Shown here one piece after another: positions 55,637 to 64,000 of a stretch of DNA of 64,000 bases. The stretch's first letter is position 1. Each line of letters opens with the position of its first letter. This DNA is from Pseudomonas alkylphenolica (GTDB taxonomy: Bacteria; Pseudomonadota; Gammaproteobacteria; Pseudomonadales; Pseudomonadaceae), in contig NZ_QJRG01000034.1 in assembly GCF_004025535.1 (NCBI RefSeq), forward strand, positions 620,001-684,000. The letters run 5' to 3'. The notes under the pieces were generated by a model. It worked only from the letters and a program-made list of their open reading frames with translations. It did no database searches and was not told the origin of the DNA. Made by a program: the position numbers and the translations under genes.

Positions 55637-56539
55637 ATGCTCGGATTCCTGCCTGCGCCGTTGCGCGGGGTGATTGCCTCGTTGCTGCTGGGGCTCAACA
55701 CCATCGTCTGCTGCACCCCGTTGTTCATCGTCAGCCTGTTCAAACTGTGCCTGCCCTTTGCGGCGGCGCAGCGGGTTACCGATGAGTTGATGCGACACAT
55801 CCACGAAGCCTGGATCAGCAACAACAACACCTGGATCAACCTGCTCGGCAAAGCCCGCTGGCAGGTGAACGGCCTGGCCGGGCTGGATTACCAGCACAGC
55901 TACCTGATCACCAGCAATCACCAGAGCTGGGTAGACATCCTGGTGCTGCAATACGTGCTCAACCGGCGTATCCGCCCGCTCAAGTTCTTCCTCAAGCAGG
56001 TACTGATCTGGGTGCCGGTCATCGGCCTGGCCTGGTGGGCGCTGGGCTTCCCGTTCATGAAGCGCTATTCCAAGGCGTACCTGGCCAAACACCCGGAAAA
56101 GGCCGGCAAAGACCTGGAAACCACCCGCCGTACCTGCGCCAGGTTTCGCGGCAAGCCCACGGCCATCTTCAACTTCGCCGAAGGCACGCGCTTTACCCCG
56201 GCCAAGCATCGCCAGCAGCAATCGCCGTTCCGCCACCTGCTCAAGCCCAAGGCCGGCGGTATCGCCTTTGTGCTGGATGCCATGGGCGAGCAGCTGCAGT
56301 CGATCGTCAACGTCACCCTTCACTACCCTGCCGGTGCACCAGGCTTCTGGGACCTGCTGTGCGGGCGCGTGAAGCATATCGTCGTCGAGCTGGAAGAACT
56401 GGCGATCCCGGCCGAGTTCCTGGGTAAAAACTATGACCAGGATGAAGCCTATCGCCTGGCTTTCCAGCAGTGGATCAACCAGCTGTGGCATGACAAGGAT
56501 GCATTGCTGGAACAGCTGCGGCAAAACGACCACGCCTGA
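55637..56539 (+). CDS. 1-acyl-glycerol-3-phosphate acyltransferase-like protein (YihG type)
   Basis: This 300-residue membrane acyltransferase has an N-terminal helix (about 10-40) and the catalytic H-x4-D in NHQSWVD (His95-Asp100). The glycerophosphate-binding NFAEGTRFTPAK and RHLLKPKAGGIAFVLDAM follow. This fits the YihG family of lysophosphatidic acid acyltransferases. It follows pta by 2 bp, so they are probably co-transcribed. Confidence 0.88.
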   Translation: MLGFLPAPLRGVIASLLLGLNTIVCCTPLFIVSLFKLCLPFAAAQRVTDELMRHIHEAWISNNNTWINLLGKARWQVNGLAGLDYQHSYLITSNHQSWVDILVLQYVLNRRIRPLKFFLKQVLIWVPVIGLAWWALGFPFMKRYSKAYLAKHPEKAGKDLETTRRTCARFRGKPTAIFNFAEGTRFTPAKHRQQQSPFRHLLKPKAGGIAFVLDAMGEQLQSIVNVTLHYPAGAPGFWDLLCGRVKHIVVELEELAIPAEFLGKNYDQDEAYRLAFQQWINQLWHDKDALLEQLRQNDHA

Positions 56540-56619
56540 TTTGCCAGCAGCAACTATGCTGTCCCAACGACTTTTCGTACCTACTGTTTCTTGTTAGCCA
56601 CCACATGGAATGTAAGCCT

Positions 56620-57204
56620 ATGAAACCGTTGCGCAGCCTGACCCACGCCATTGCCATTGCTTCACTCCTGTCGGCGGCCAGTTTCGCCGTGCAGGCAAAA
56701 GACATCCTGATCAACGGCACCGCCCTTGAAGACGATGTGGTCACCAAAGTAACGGCCATCGACATGGCCACGCGCGTGGTGACCGTCGACGGCCCGGACG
56801 GCAAGCCGGTCGACATTCAGGTCAGTGACAAAGCCAAAGCCCTGGGCAATCTGAAGGTCGGTGACCAGGTCAACGTCCATGTCACCCGTGCAGTGGCGAC
56901 GGTGCTCAACACCGAAGTGGGCGGTGAGCCAGGTGCCAGCAAGGAAGCCGGGGTGATCCGCGCCACCAAGGACAACCCCAACCCGGGCGGCGAGGCCTTC
57001 CGCCAGATCAAGATCACCTCGAAAATCACCGCGATTGACCTGAACAAGCACGAAGTCACCCTGCTGCCGCCTGAAGGCCCACGCAAAACCGTGATCGTCG
57101 AAGACCCTGAGCTGCAGGCACGGATGAAAAACCTCAAGGTTGGCCAGACCGTCGACCTCGTCTACACCGACGTGCTGACGATCACCACCCAGACTCCGCA
57201 GTAA
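56620..57204 (+). CDS. Exported protein with a duplicated beta-rich domain
   Basis: This 194-residue protein has a signal peptide (1-26, VQA-K). Two similar units (residues 41-90 and 132-182) share a pattern TKVTAID...VTV/LL...NLKVG-xx-V, with about 90 residues between their starts. They look like a duplicated small beta-barrel domain. I do not recognise the family. Its position behind a bidirectional terminator-flanked end and alone on its strand gives no functional clue. ATG 56620 is chosen for the signal peptide; 56605 is also in frame. Confidence 0.75.
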   Translation: MKPLRSLTHAIAIASLLSAASFAVQAKDILINGTALEDDVVTKVTAIDMATRVVTVDGPDGKPVDIQVSDKAKALGNLKVGDQVNVHVTRAVATVLNTEVGGEPGASKEAGVIRATKDNPNPGGEAFRQIKITSKITAIDLNKHEVTLLPPEGPRKTVIVEDPELQARMKNLKVGQTVDLVYTDVLTITTQTPQ

Positions 57205-57229
57205 CCTTGTTTAGCCTGAACACAGGCAC

Positions 57230-57257
57230 AAAAAAGGGGAGCCAGGCTCCCCTTTTT
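57230..57257. terminator. Bidirectional terminator
   Basis: GGGGAG and CTCCCC (57236-57241 and 57247-57252) are flanked by A6 on the left and T5 on the right. They lie between the convergent exported-protein gene and the OmpA-like gene. Confidence 0.9.
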
Positions 57258-57272
57258 CACACCCGCTGAAAC

Positions 57273-57968
57273 TTACTGGTACTGCTGACCAGGAATCGGC
57301 TTCAGGTTGACCTCGACACGGCGGTTTTGCGCGCGGCCATTGGCGTCGGCGTTGCTGGCAATCGGCTGGTCCGGGCCCATGCCACGGGACGACACACGGC
57401 TGGCATCGACACCTTGCGAGGTCAGGTAGCTGACCACCGACTGGGCACGACGCTGGGACAGGTCCATGTTGTGCTGGCGGCTGCCGGTGCTGTCGGTGTA
57501 ACCCACTACTTCAATGGTGTTCTGGTTGAACTGCTTGAAGGAGTTGGCGAGGTTGTTCAGCGGCGAGTAGAAACTTGGGGCGATGTTCGCCGAATCGGTA
57601 GCGAAGGTGATGTTGCCCGGCATGATCAGCTTGATCTGGTCGCCTTCACGCTGAACCTCGACACCGGTGTTGGCCATGCTCGCGCGCAGGGCGGCTTCCT
57701 GCTTGTCGGCGTAGTAGCCATAACCCGCAGCAGCAGCACCGACGGCGGCGGCGCCGATCAGCGCGCCCTTGCCACGGTTGTTATGGTCGATGGCCGCACC
57801 GGCAACAGCACCGGCCAGCGCACCCAGGCCACCGTACTTGGCGGTTTTGCTCATCCCGGTAGAGCCTTGTTGCGCCTGACCCTGGTTGTCATACGGGTTC
57901 TGGCCGGCACAACCGGTCATCAGGGCCGCAACGGTAGCGACGATAATCAAACGACGCATGGTGAACAT
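57273..57968 (-). CDS. OmpA-family lipoprotein, YiaD-like
   Basis: This 231-residue outer-membrane lipoprotein has a lipobox LMTGC (Cys20) and a glycine-zipper segment (about 48-84, GGLGALAGAVAGAAIDHNNRG). An OmpA-like peptidoglycan-binding domain (about 105-225) follows, with VVGYTDSTGSRQHNMDLSQRRAQSVVSYL and NGRAQNRRVEV. ATG 57968 follows AGGAG by 7 nt. The domain probably anchors the envelope to peptidoglycan. Confidence 0.92.
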   Translation of the reverse strand: MFTMRRLIIVATVAALMTGCAGQNPYDNQGQAQQGSTGMSKTAKYGGLGALAGAVAGAAIDHNNRGKGALIGAAAVGAAAAGYGYYADKQEAALRASMANTGVEVQREGDQIKLIMPGNITFATDSANIAPSFYSPLNNLANSFKQFNQNTIEVVGYTDSTGSRQHNMDLSQRRAQSVVSYLTSQGVDASRVSSRGMGPDQPIASNADANGRAQNRRVEVNLKPIPGQQYQ

Positions 57969-58060
57969 GGACAAGCTCCTACAGAAATTCGAATTGCGGT
58001 CCGCGCTACGGACCGACGCCAGCCTTGGATTGCAAAGCAGCGAAAAAATTCCCTGAAATT

Positions 58061-58705
58061 TCAGGCACGGACGAACGGGTTCTGACGCATCTCGTCACCC
58101 AGACGGGTATCGGGCCCATGGCCGGTGACGACGGTAGCATCTTCATCCAGGCTATAGAGCCGTTGCTTGATCGAGCGCACGATAGTGGCTTGATCACCGC
58201 CCCACAGGTCGGTGCGGCCGATGCCGCGGCGGAACAACGTATCGCCGGCGATCAAAATCTTGGCATCGGCAAACCAGAAACTCATCGAGCCCGGGGTATG
58301 CCCTGGCGTGTGCAACGCCACGCCGCAGCCGCACGCCAGTTCCTCGTCATCGGCCAGCCAGCGGTCTGGCGAAGGCACCGGGGTGTACGGCACGCCGAAC
58401 ATCTGGCACTGCATTTCCAGGTTGTCCCAGAGGAACTGATCGTCCTTGTGCAGGTGCAAGGTCGCGCCGGTTTTCTCTTTCAGTTGCCCGGAGGCCAGAA
58501 AGTGGTCCAGGTGGGCATGGGTGTGAATGATGCTGACCACCTTCAGGCCATGAGCATCCAGACGCGCGAGGATCTGCTCATGATTGCCGCCCGGATCGAC
58601 GACGATGGCTTTCTTGCTGATCGGGTCGCCAATGATGGTGCAGTTGCACTGCAGCGGGCCGACGGGGAAGGTTTCGCGGATGAGCGCGGGTTTTGCGGGC
58701 TCCAT
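58061..58705 (-). CDS. MBL-fold metallo-hydrolase, glyoxalase II-like
   Basis: This 214-residue hydrolase has the metal-binding HTHAHLDH (residues 61-68), a second His in HTPGHTPGSMSFWF, the Asp in AGDTLFRRGIGRTD and a final His in VTGHGPDT. It belongs to the YcbL/GloB-like group and probably hydrolyses thioesters. AGGAAC precedes the ATG. A single gene. Confidence 0.9.
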   Translation of the reverse strand: MEPAKPALIRETFPVGPLQCNCTIIGDPISKKAIVVDPGGNHEQILARLDAHGLKVVSIIHTHAHLDHFLASGQLKEKTGATLHLHKDDQFLWDNLEMQCQMFGVPYTPVPSPDRWLADDEELACGCGVALHTPGHTPGSMSFWFADAKILIAGDTLFRRGIGRTDLWGGDQATIVRSIKQRLYSLDEDATVVTGHGPDTRLGDEMRQNPFVRA

Positions 58706-58834
58706 GGGGTGTTCCTACTTGAGTATCTGGCACATTCATACACGCAGGATGGACCCAACTGCCCCGCAGATTCAATACACAGGTGGCAGCCAATTCGCCC
58801 GGCGCCGACGGCGGCCGGGCGACTATCACCGGTT

Positions 58835-59662
58835 TCAGCTGCTTTGTGGCATCTCGCCACGGGCCAGGCGGGCATTGATATCTTCGATTACCGCCGGCAG
58901 TTGAGCAATGGTATCGATCAGGTAGTGCGGGCGCGAGCCTTCGAACATCTGGCCAATACGTGTGCGTTCCTGCGCCAGCGTTTCCAGCGACAGGTTGCGG
59001 TACTGATCAAAGGTCAGGCCCAGGGCATTGCCCGAACAGGTCAGCGCCACTGTCCACATACCCGCGCTGCGGCCTTCGAGGATACCCGGCCAGGTGTCGT
59101 CGACTTTCACACAGGCGGCCACGTCGCTGATTCCCAAGGCGATGACGTTGGCCAGCGATTGCGCCGGATACGGGCGCCCGTTGGGTACTTCATCGGTCGC
59201 GACCACATGGTCAGGCACATAACCGTTTTCACGTGCCAGCTCGACGACCTTGGCCATGACCACGGCGGGGTAACCCGAGCAGGTACCGATTTTCAGGCCC
59301 TGCTCACGGAGCGTGGCAATAGCCTCCAGTGCTCCGGGGATCAGCGCCGAGTGCAGGCCGATTTTCTCGATTTGCAACGGCATGAAACGCTCATAGATCG
59401 CCGTCACATCGTCATCGGTTGGCGTGCGCCCGTACTTGTCCCGGTAGCGCTCGGCAACCGCCGGCAGATTGCACAGGGTGCGGATGTGATCCCACTTGCC
59501 CATGCCCATCGGGCCACGGGCCTCTTCCAGGGAGACGCTGACGCCGAACTCGCCAAACGCTTCGACGAATATCTGGGTAGGTGCAAAGGAGCCAAAGTCG
59601 ACGACGGTGCCAGCCCAGTCGAGAATCACAGCTTGCAGGCTATTCGGTTGTTGGTAGTTCAT
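58835..59662 (-). CDS. phnX: Phosphonoacetaldehyde hydrolase PhnX (phosphonatase)
   Basis: This 275-residue HAD-superfamily enzyme splits phosphonoacetaldehyde into acetaldehyde and phosphate. The nucleophile Asp15 is in ILDWAGT and the Schiff-base Lys56 in GMGKWDHIR, with the Mg-binding [13 protein letters not shown] further on. The start overlaps the LysR stop by 4 bases (59659-59662). Its substrate usually comes from 2-aminoethylphosphonate via PhnW, but no phnW is within the window. Confidence 0.96.
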   Translation of the reverse strand: MNYQQPNSLQAVILDWAGTVVDFGSFAPTQIFVEAFGEFGVSVSLEEARGPMGMGKWDHIRTLCNLPAVAERYRDKYGRTPTDDDVTAIYERFMPLQIEKIGLHSALIPGALEAIATLREQGLKIGTCSGYPAVVMAKVVELARENGYVPDHVVATDEVPNGRPYPAQSLANVIALGISDVAACVKVDDTWPGILEGRSAGMWTVALTCSGNALGLTFDQYRNLSLETLAQERTRIGQMFEGSRPHYLIDTIAQLPAVIEDINARLARGEMPQSS

Positions 59663-60597
59663 GGGGTTGTCTCCAATGGCAAGGATGAGCGAAGCCGAGC
59701 CCGGTTGGCGGGATCAGGCGTAAGGGTGTGGTGGTCTGGCGTGCTGCTCTCGAACAGCTCGGCAATCATCGGCCGGTTCTGCCGGGTTGCCAGGCAGCAC
59801 AGGTGGTATTCGATGTAGAACGGATGGTCGACGAAGGTCACCGGCCGGGTACCGGGTGTCTCGGCGTACTCCACTGCCGAGACAAAGCCGATACCGATGC
59901 CCTGCGCGATGGCGTGAACGATGGCCTCGCGGCTGTTGAGCTGCATCACACAGTCAAGCTCGATGCCGACGCGCCGGCAGCCCTCCTCCATCAACTGGCG
60001 GGTGCGTGATGCCTGCTCGCGCAGCACCACGCGCTCACCACGGATCTGTTCGACCCTGACCTGTTTCTGGCTGGCCCAGGGGTGGTCTTCCCGCACCACG
60101 GCGATGATCGGATAGCGTCGGTACAAGCGGGTGTGCAAGCGCTGGTCGAACTCCGACAGCGCCAGTATCGCCACGTCGATATCGAAGTTGTACAGGCGTT
60201 CCAGGGTGCCCTGCTCCGAAGAGATCGACGTCTCCAGCTTCACTTCCGGGTACTGCTGCATCAGGCTGTAGGTCAGGCTCATGGCGATGGGCGGCGACAC
60301 TGCCCCCAGCCTGAACATGCCCTCCTTGCGCTGGTGGAAGCTCTGCAGCAATTGCAGCGCTTCGTCTTCCTGACCAAACAGGCCCTGGGTGATGGCATAC
60401 AACTGACGCCCGGCGGCACTCATCTCGATGTACCTGCCACGTCGATGGAAAAGCTCGACAGAGAACCGCGCCTCCAGTGCCCCCACCTGTTCGCTGACGG
60501 TGGGCTGGCCGACACTCAGGTACTCGGCGGCCAGGGTAAAACTGCCAGTGCGGGCCACCGCGTGAAACGAACGAAGCCACTTGTGATACTGATACAT
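59659..60597 (-). CDS. LysR-family regulator of the phosphonate genes
   Basis: This 312-residue regulator has a helix-turn-helix ([39 protein letters not shown]) and a LysR effector domain. It is the same strand as, and translationally coupled to, phnX and follows the MFS gene, so it seems to sit inside the operon. The inducer may be a phosphonate or aminoethylphosphonate. This is inferred only from position. Confidence 0.88.
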   Translation of the reverse strand: MYQYHKWLRSFHAVARTGSFTLAAEYLSVGQPTVSEQVGALEARFSVELFHRRGRYIEMSAAGRQLYAITQGLFGQEDEALQLLQSFHQRKEGMFRLGAVSPPIAMSLTYSLMQQYPEVKLETSISSEQGTLERLYNFDIDVAILALSEFDQRLHTRLYRRYPIIAVVREDHPWASQKQVRVEQIRGERVVLREQASRTRQLMEEGCRRVGIELDCVMQLNSREAIVHAIAQGIGIGFVSAVEYAETPGTRPVTFVDHPFYIEYHLCCLATRQNRPMIAELFESSTPDHHTLTPDPANRARLRSSLPLETTP

Positions 60598-60638
60598 GGA
60601 GAACTCCAGCCCTGAAAGTCTGAGTCGATTCGGCCCGG

Positions 60639-61937
60639 TCAGCGCCGCACGAACAGCGCAACCACTGCACTACATATACAGGCGCTGGCGACCATCACGA
60701 AAATCAGCGAAGTATTGCCGGTGCTGTCGAGCATGCTGCCGATCAAGGGTTCGGCCAGGCCGGCAAACAGGTAGGAGGCAAAGTTCATCACCCCGGTGGC
60801 GGTGCCTGCGCGCTTGGCACCTACCAGGTCCGGGCACAGCGCCCAGAAGCTGGAGGCCGGGCCGTAGACAAAGAAGCCACAGAGAAACAGGGCCACCAGC
60901 CCGATGGTGCTGTGTGCCGGCAAGCTCCACATCCACAGGCTCACCGCCGCGCCCAGCACCATGTAGAGCATGATTGCCAGGTAGCGCTTGGAACCGAACA
61001 GTTTGTCGGACACCCAGCCATTGCTCAGTGCACCGACCGCCATGCCCACCGGCAGCGCCACGGTGATCCACTTGGGATCGATCCAGCCGTCGCCGCCACT
61101 CTTCCAGTCGGCACCGAGAAAATGCACCGGTACCCAGACGATCAGGCCGTAGCGCGCGGCGTTCTGAAACCCGAGAGAGATGGCCGCGATGACCAGGCGC
61201 AGGTTCTTCAGCACCGCCTTGTAGCGCTGCAGCGAGCTTTCGGCTTCGCCCTCCACTTCCTGGGCCTTGTCTGCGGCGTTGGCAACGCCAGTGTCCTCGA
61301 GGGGTTCAAAGCCCAGGTCCTGCGGCCGTTCGCGGGCGATGAAAAAGAACAGGATGCCACCGGCCAGCATTAGCAGGACCGGCAGGCGGAAGATCCAGCG
61401 CCACTCCAGGTGCAGCACCTCCAGCACGACCACCGAGGTGACGTAGGAAAGGACCGAAGCGCAGCCAGCGGCAAACACATAGAAGCCGTACACCTTGCCG
61501 CGCTCGGACACGCCCCACCAGTTGGAGATCAAGCGACTCCCCGGTGCCCAGCCCAGGGCCTGGAAGTAGCCATTGATCCCCCACGGCAGGATCAGGCTGG
61601 CAAAGCCACTGGCAAAACTGGTGACCCAGTTGGCGGCACACGACAGCACCGCCCCCAGGCTCATGATTTTTCGTCCGCCGTACTTGTCGGCCAGGTTGCC
61701 GTTGATCGCCTGACCGATGGCGTAGGCCCAGAGCATGGCCGCCGAGATCCAGCCGAGGGTTTCTTTGGTCAGGCCGAACTCGGCCTGCATACCGGGGATG
61801 GCGAAGCCGAAGGTTTGTCGGCCGGTGTAAAAAAACAGGTAACAGAACATCGCAGCAAGCAGCATGCGCCACTGCGCCATGCGAAACGAGGACGTTGCGG
61901 GTACAGCGATACCAGGCAGGGTTTGAGCACGACTCAT
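60639..61937 (-). CDS. MFS transporter, OPA/GlpT-like
   Basis: This 432-residue permease has 12 hydrophobic helices. Its motifs resemble the organophosphate:phosphate antiporter group: FFYTGRQTFGFAIPGM in helix 1, NGNLADKYGGRKIMSLGA, and GYFQALGWAPGSRLISNWWGVSERGKVYG. ATG 61937 follows GGAAAAG. Located between the LysR gene and the Fe-ADH gene of the phosphonate cluster, it probably imports a C2 phosphonate or a related organophosphate. The substrate is not shown. Confidence 0.85.
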   Translation of the reverse strand: MSRAQTLPGIAVPATSSFRMAQWRMLLAAMFCYLFFYTGRQTFGFAIPGMQAEFGLTKETLGWISAAMLWAYAIGQAINGNLADKYGGRKIMSLGAVLSCAANWVTSFASGFASLILPWGINGYFQALGWAPGSRLISNWWGVSERGKVYGFYVFAAGCASVLSYVTSVVVLEVLHLEWRWIFRLPVLLMLAGGILFFFIARERPQDLGFEPLEDTGVANAADKAQEVEGEAESSLQRYKAVLKNLRLVIAAISLGFQNAARYGLIVWVPVHFLGADWKSGGDGWIDPKWITVALPVGMAVGALSNGWVSDKLFGSKRYLAIMLYMVLGAAVSLWMWSLPAHSTIGLVALFLCGFFVYGPASSFWALCPDLVGAKRAGTATGVMNFASYLFAGLAEPLIGSMLDSTGNTSLIFVMVASACICSAVVALFVRR

Positions 61938-62052
61938 GATCTTTTCCTTCTTGTTTCGCTCGCGCCACCAAGCGGGGCGCAGAGACGGCACTCTTGTTGG
62001 GTGCTACAGGAAAAAAGCGGCCTGACGGCCACCGCGCGTGACGGGCGCCAGG

Positions 62053-63144
62053 TCAGGCGGCTTGCGAACCGATGAAGTTCTTGCCGCGTGCGCCCTGCAT
62101 GGCATAGAGCACCATCGCTTGCGCCTCGCTGTCGGTCACGCCGTAGTCACTGAACTCGGTCTTCACATCGAGGCTGTGAAGAAAGCTGCGCAAACGTTCC
62201 TGAGCCCGGCTCAAATCGGCGCCGAAGGCGCGTTGCAGCGTCTGGTCCCGCGCCGCGTCACGGCCCCAGGCCAGGCCCAGCACATAGGGCAAGGTGAAGG
62301 AGCAGGCGATGCCATGTGCCAGCCCGTGGCGCAGGGTCATCTCGTAGGAAATGGAGTGGGCCAGTGCGGTTTTGGTGTTGGAAAAGGCCATGCCTGCCTT
62401 CAAGGCCGCCAGCGCCATCCGCGAGCGCAGTTCAAGGTTGGACAGGTCGTGGTGCAATCTTGGCAGGCACTCGAAAATGTCCTCGATGGCAGAGATGGCA
62501 AACAGGTCGGAGATCGGGTTGGCGTTGACGTTCCAGATCGCCTCCAGTGCATGCGACAGCGCATCCAGGCCGGTGGAGACGGTAACGCCTGCCGGTACGG
62601 TCAGCATCAATTGCGGATCGATGATGGCCGCCTTTGGCCAGGTACAGGCCAGGTGCAACGAGTACTTTTTCTGTTGCGCGGCGTCCCAGATGGTTGCCCA
62701 GGGCGTCACCTCACTGCCAGTGCCGGCTGTGGTCGGCGCAGCGATCAGCGCCTTGCAACGCGACGGGGTAAACGGCTTGCCAGCCGCCAGCAGGGTGAGC
62801 AGCTCGTCAAAACGACCGGACTCCGTGCCAACGATCAACGCCTTGGCCGTATCGATGGCGCTGCCACCCCCGACCGCCAGCACGGTTTCGCAGCTGCCTG
62901 CCTCGCGCCAGAAGCGCTCGTAGACATCACGCAAGTGCGCAACATCCGGGTTGGGCTGGACATCCTCGATGACATGGACCAGACGTTCGCCCAGCAGCGC
63001 CTGGATCTTGTCGACGAGGCCCAGGCTGCGCGCTTCGGGAAACGTCACCAGGGTGACGGTCTCGCCTTGCGTGAGGCCGACAATGTGGTTCAGGCTGCCA
63101 GCGCCGAAATGGGTGGCCACGGGGTTGTGATACAGGGCAGACAT
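62053..63144 (-). CDS. Fe-dependent alcohol dehydrogenase associated with phosphonate metabolism
   Basis: This 363-residue group III alcohol dehydrogenase has the cofactor motif GGGSAID (92-98), TTAGTGSEVTPWATIWD, and the metal-binding DALSHALEAIW and HGLAHGIACSFTLPYVLG. ATG 63144 follows AAAGG. I recall a family of phosphonate-associated Fe-ADHs in phosphonatase loci. It could reduce phosphonoacetaldehyde to 2-hydroxyethylphosphonate, or do the reverse so that the latter feeds PhnX. It lies 108 bp before the MFS gene. Confidence 0.88.
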   Translation of the reverse strand: MSALYHNPVATHFGAGSLNHIVGLTQGETVTLVTFPEARSLGLVDKIQALLGERLVHVIEDVQPNPDVAHLRDVYERFWREAGSCETVLAVGGGSAIDTAKALIVGTESGRFDELLTLLAAGKPFTPSRCKALIAAPTTAGTGSEVTPWATIWDAAQQKKYSLHLACTWPKAAIIDPQLMLTVPAGVTVSTGLDALSHALEAIWNVNANPISDLFAISAIEDIFECLPRLHHDLSNLELRSRMALAALKAGMAFSNTKTALAHSISYEMTLRHGLAHGIACSFTLPYVLGLAWGRDAARDQTLQRAFGADLSRAQERLRSFLHSLDVKTEFSDYGVTDSEAQAMVLYAMQGARGKNFIGSQAA

Positions 63145-63308
63145 GGCGTTACCTTTATTGTTGTTGGAATGTGCGGCCATAGTCCCTGCGTGCCTGCTCC
63201 TGCTCAAATCGATTGATTCAAGGCCAGCATCGGCCAGACCGATAGTTACAGACACAGCACGGTCTTTGAACATGGGTTCAACTCCACTCGATCAAGGGTT
63301 CAGAAGGC

Positions 63309-63328
63309 GCCGTGCCGGGCGGCACGGC
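63309..63328. terminator. Hairpin between phnE and the Fe-ADH gene
   Basis: GCCGTGCC-GGGC-GGCACGGC is a perfect 8-bp stem just after the phnE stop. No T-run follows on the minus strand, so it is more likely an mRNA-stabilising or attenuating hairpin inside the operon than a full terminator. Confidence 0.5.
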
Positions 63329-63336
63329 GGGGTGAA

Positions 63337-64000
63337 TCAGTGCCGGCCACCCTGCTGGATGGCATTGCGCAGGCGACTGGAAAGCAGGTCGGCGGCGATC
63401 ACCATCAAGGTGATGACGACGATGCAGGTTGCGGTTTCCTGATACTTGAACAGCTTGAGGCTGCTCACCAGCTCGAACCCCAGCCCGCCAGCACCGACCA
63501 TGCCCAGCACCGTGGCCGAACGCAGGTTGACTTCGAAGCGGTAGAGCATCACCGCAATCCACGCCGTGATGACCTGCGGCACTACACCGAAGACGATGAC
63601 CTGAAGCGGCCTGGCGCCGGTGGCGCGTAGCGCTTCGATGGGCCCCTGGTCGATTTCCTCGATGCTCTCGGCGAAGAACTTGCCCAGCATGCCGATGCCG
63701 TGCACCGCCAGTGCCAGCACTCCGGGAAACGGTCCCAGGCCAACGGCGGACACGAAGATCAAGGCCAGGATCAGCTCGTTGATGCTGCGAATCACGTTAA
63801 GCGCCTGGCGGGTGCCCTGGTAGAGCCAGCGGTTACTGTTCAGGTTGCGCGCGGCAAGGAACGCCAGCGGCACGGCGAATACAATCCCAAGCAGCGTGCC
63901 CCAGATCGCGATCTGCACAGTCTCCAGTGCTGGCGCCAGCAGCTTGGGCAGAATGTCCAGATCAGGCGGCATTGAGCGGCTGAGAAAGTCGCCGATTTGC
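63337..64000 (-). CDS. phnE: Phosphonate ABC transporter permease PhnE (5' end beyond window)
   Basis: This permease is partial. The frame stays open past the ATG at 63972 to the window edge (QIGDFLSRSMPPDLD...), and PhnE proteins commonly have this preceding segment, so the true start is outside. Visible are the PhnE transmembrane part (LAPALETVQIAIWGTLLGIVFAVPLAFLAARNL), GPIEALRATGARPLQVIVFGVVPQV and VGAGGLGFELVSSL. It probably works with PhnC and PhnD beyond the right edge to import phosphonate for phnX. The stop is followed by a hairpin. Confidence 0.92.
   Translation of the reverse strand, partial: QIGDFLSRSMPPDLDILPKLLAPALETVQIAIWGTLLGIVFAVPLAFLAARNLNSNRWLYQGTRQALNVIRSINELILALIFVSAVGLGPFPGVLALAVHGIGMLGKFFAESIEEIDQGPIEALRATGARPLQVIVFGVVPQVITAWIAVMLYRFEVNLRSATVLGMVGAGGLGFELVSSLKLFKYQETATCIVVITLMVIAADLLSSRLRNAIQQGGRH

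Overview
The window is about 64 kb of high-GC bacterial chromosome from a Pseudomonas, most like the P. putida group. The evidence is a complete cyoABCDE quinol oxidase operon, the hmgA-fahA-maiA/hmgR homogentisate locus, the MCP-ampE-ampD-DUF1631-nadC-trxB neighbourhood, a PhnX phosphonatase locus, a short LOV photoreceptor and REP/REPIN elements of the type found in this group. No rRNA, tRNA, CRISPR array, prophage or insertion sequence was seen. Nearly all of it looks like ordinary, densely packed core genome with short intergenic gaps.

Layout. 1-5.0 kb: a PhnCDE-type ABC transporter (one permease cut by the window edge) diverges from selD-mnmH, which suggests uptake of a selenium oxyanion for selenophosphate and selenouridine-tRNA synthesis. 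5.0-11.3 kb: small genes (LprI-like, LysR/YdcZ-type pair, GNAT, YkgJ-like), the aminotransferase alaC and an orphan Ser-Asp-His hydrolase resembling type VI lipase effectors. 11.3-17.8 kb: cyoABCDE with an Anr-type box upstream, dsbB, and a yebG-like gene under a LexA box. 17.8-24.2 kb: a Leu/Val-type dehydrogenase, a SirB1-like protein and the homogentisate pathway with its IclR regulator and operator. 24.2-28.9 kb: a membrane protein, SDR, MEST-like hydrolase, LrgAB pair with LysR regulator, and a flavodoxin. 29.4-31.5 kb: a light-sensing module made of a short LOV protein, a PilZ-like protein and a MerR/LitR-type regulator that lacks the B12-ligand motif. 31.7-36 kb: ABM-membrane protein, folM, DUF1244, HopJ-like, hydrolase and fabV. 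36-45.6 kb: MCP, ampED, DUF1631, nadC, trxB, a 2-Cys peroxiredoxin and cysZ. 45.6-58.7 kb: LysR, M20 amidohydrolase, a soluble PAS-PAS chemoreceptor of BdlA type, glycosyltransferase, old yellow enzyme, glutathione peroxidase, slyD, pta, acyltransferase, a duplicated-domain periplasmic protein, an OmpA-like lipoprotein and a metallo-hydrolase. 58.8-64 kb: a phosphonate locus with phnX, LysR, MFS transporter, Fe-dependent alcohol dehydrogenase and a phnE cut by the right edge.

How parts work together. The selenium genes form an import-to-use chain. hmgA, fahA and maiA take homogentisate to fumarate and acetoacetate under HmgR. LOV and LitR-like genes probably form a B12-independent blue-light switch, as described for the P. 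putida PpSB-LOV/PplR proteins. The right-end locus imports and cleaves a C2 phosphonate. Most start sites below were set by ribosome-binding sites and family lengths and are often shorter than the longest open frame. All functional calls rest on reading the protein sequences, with no database search.
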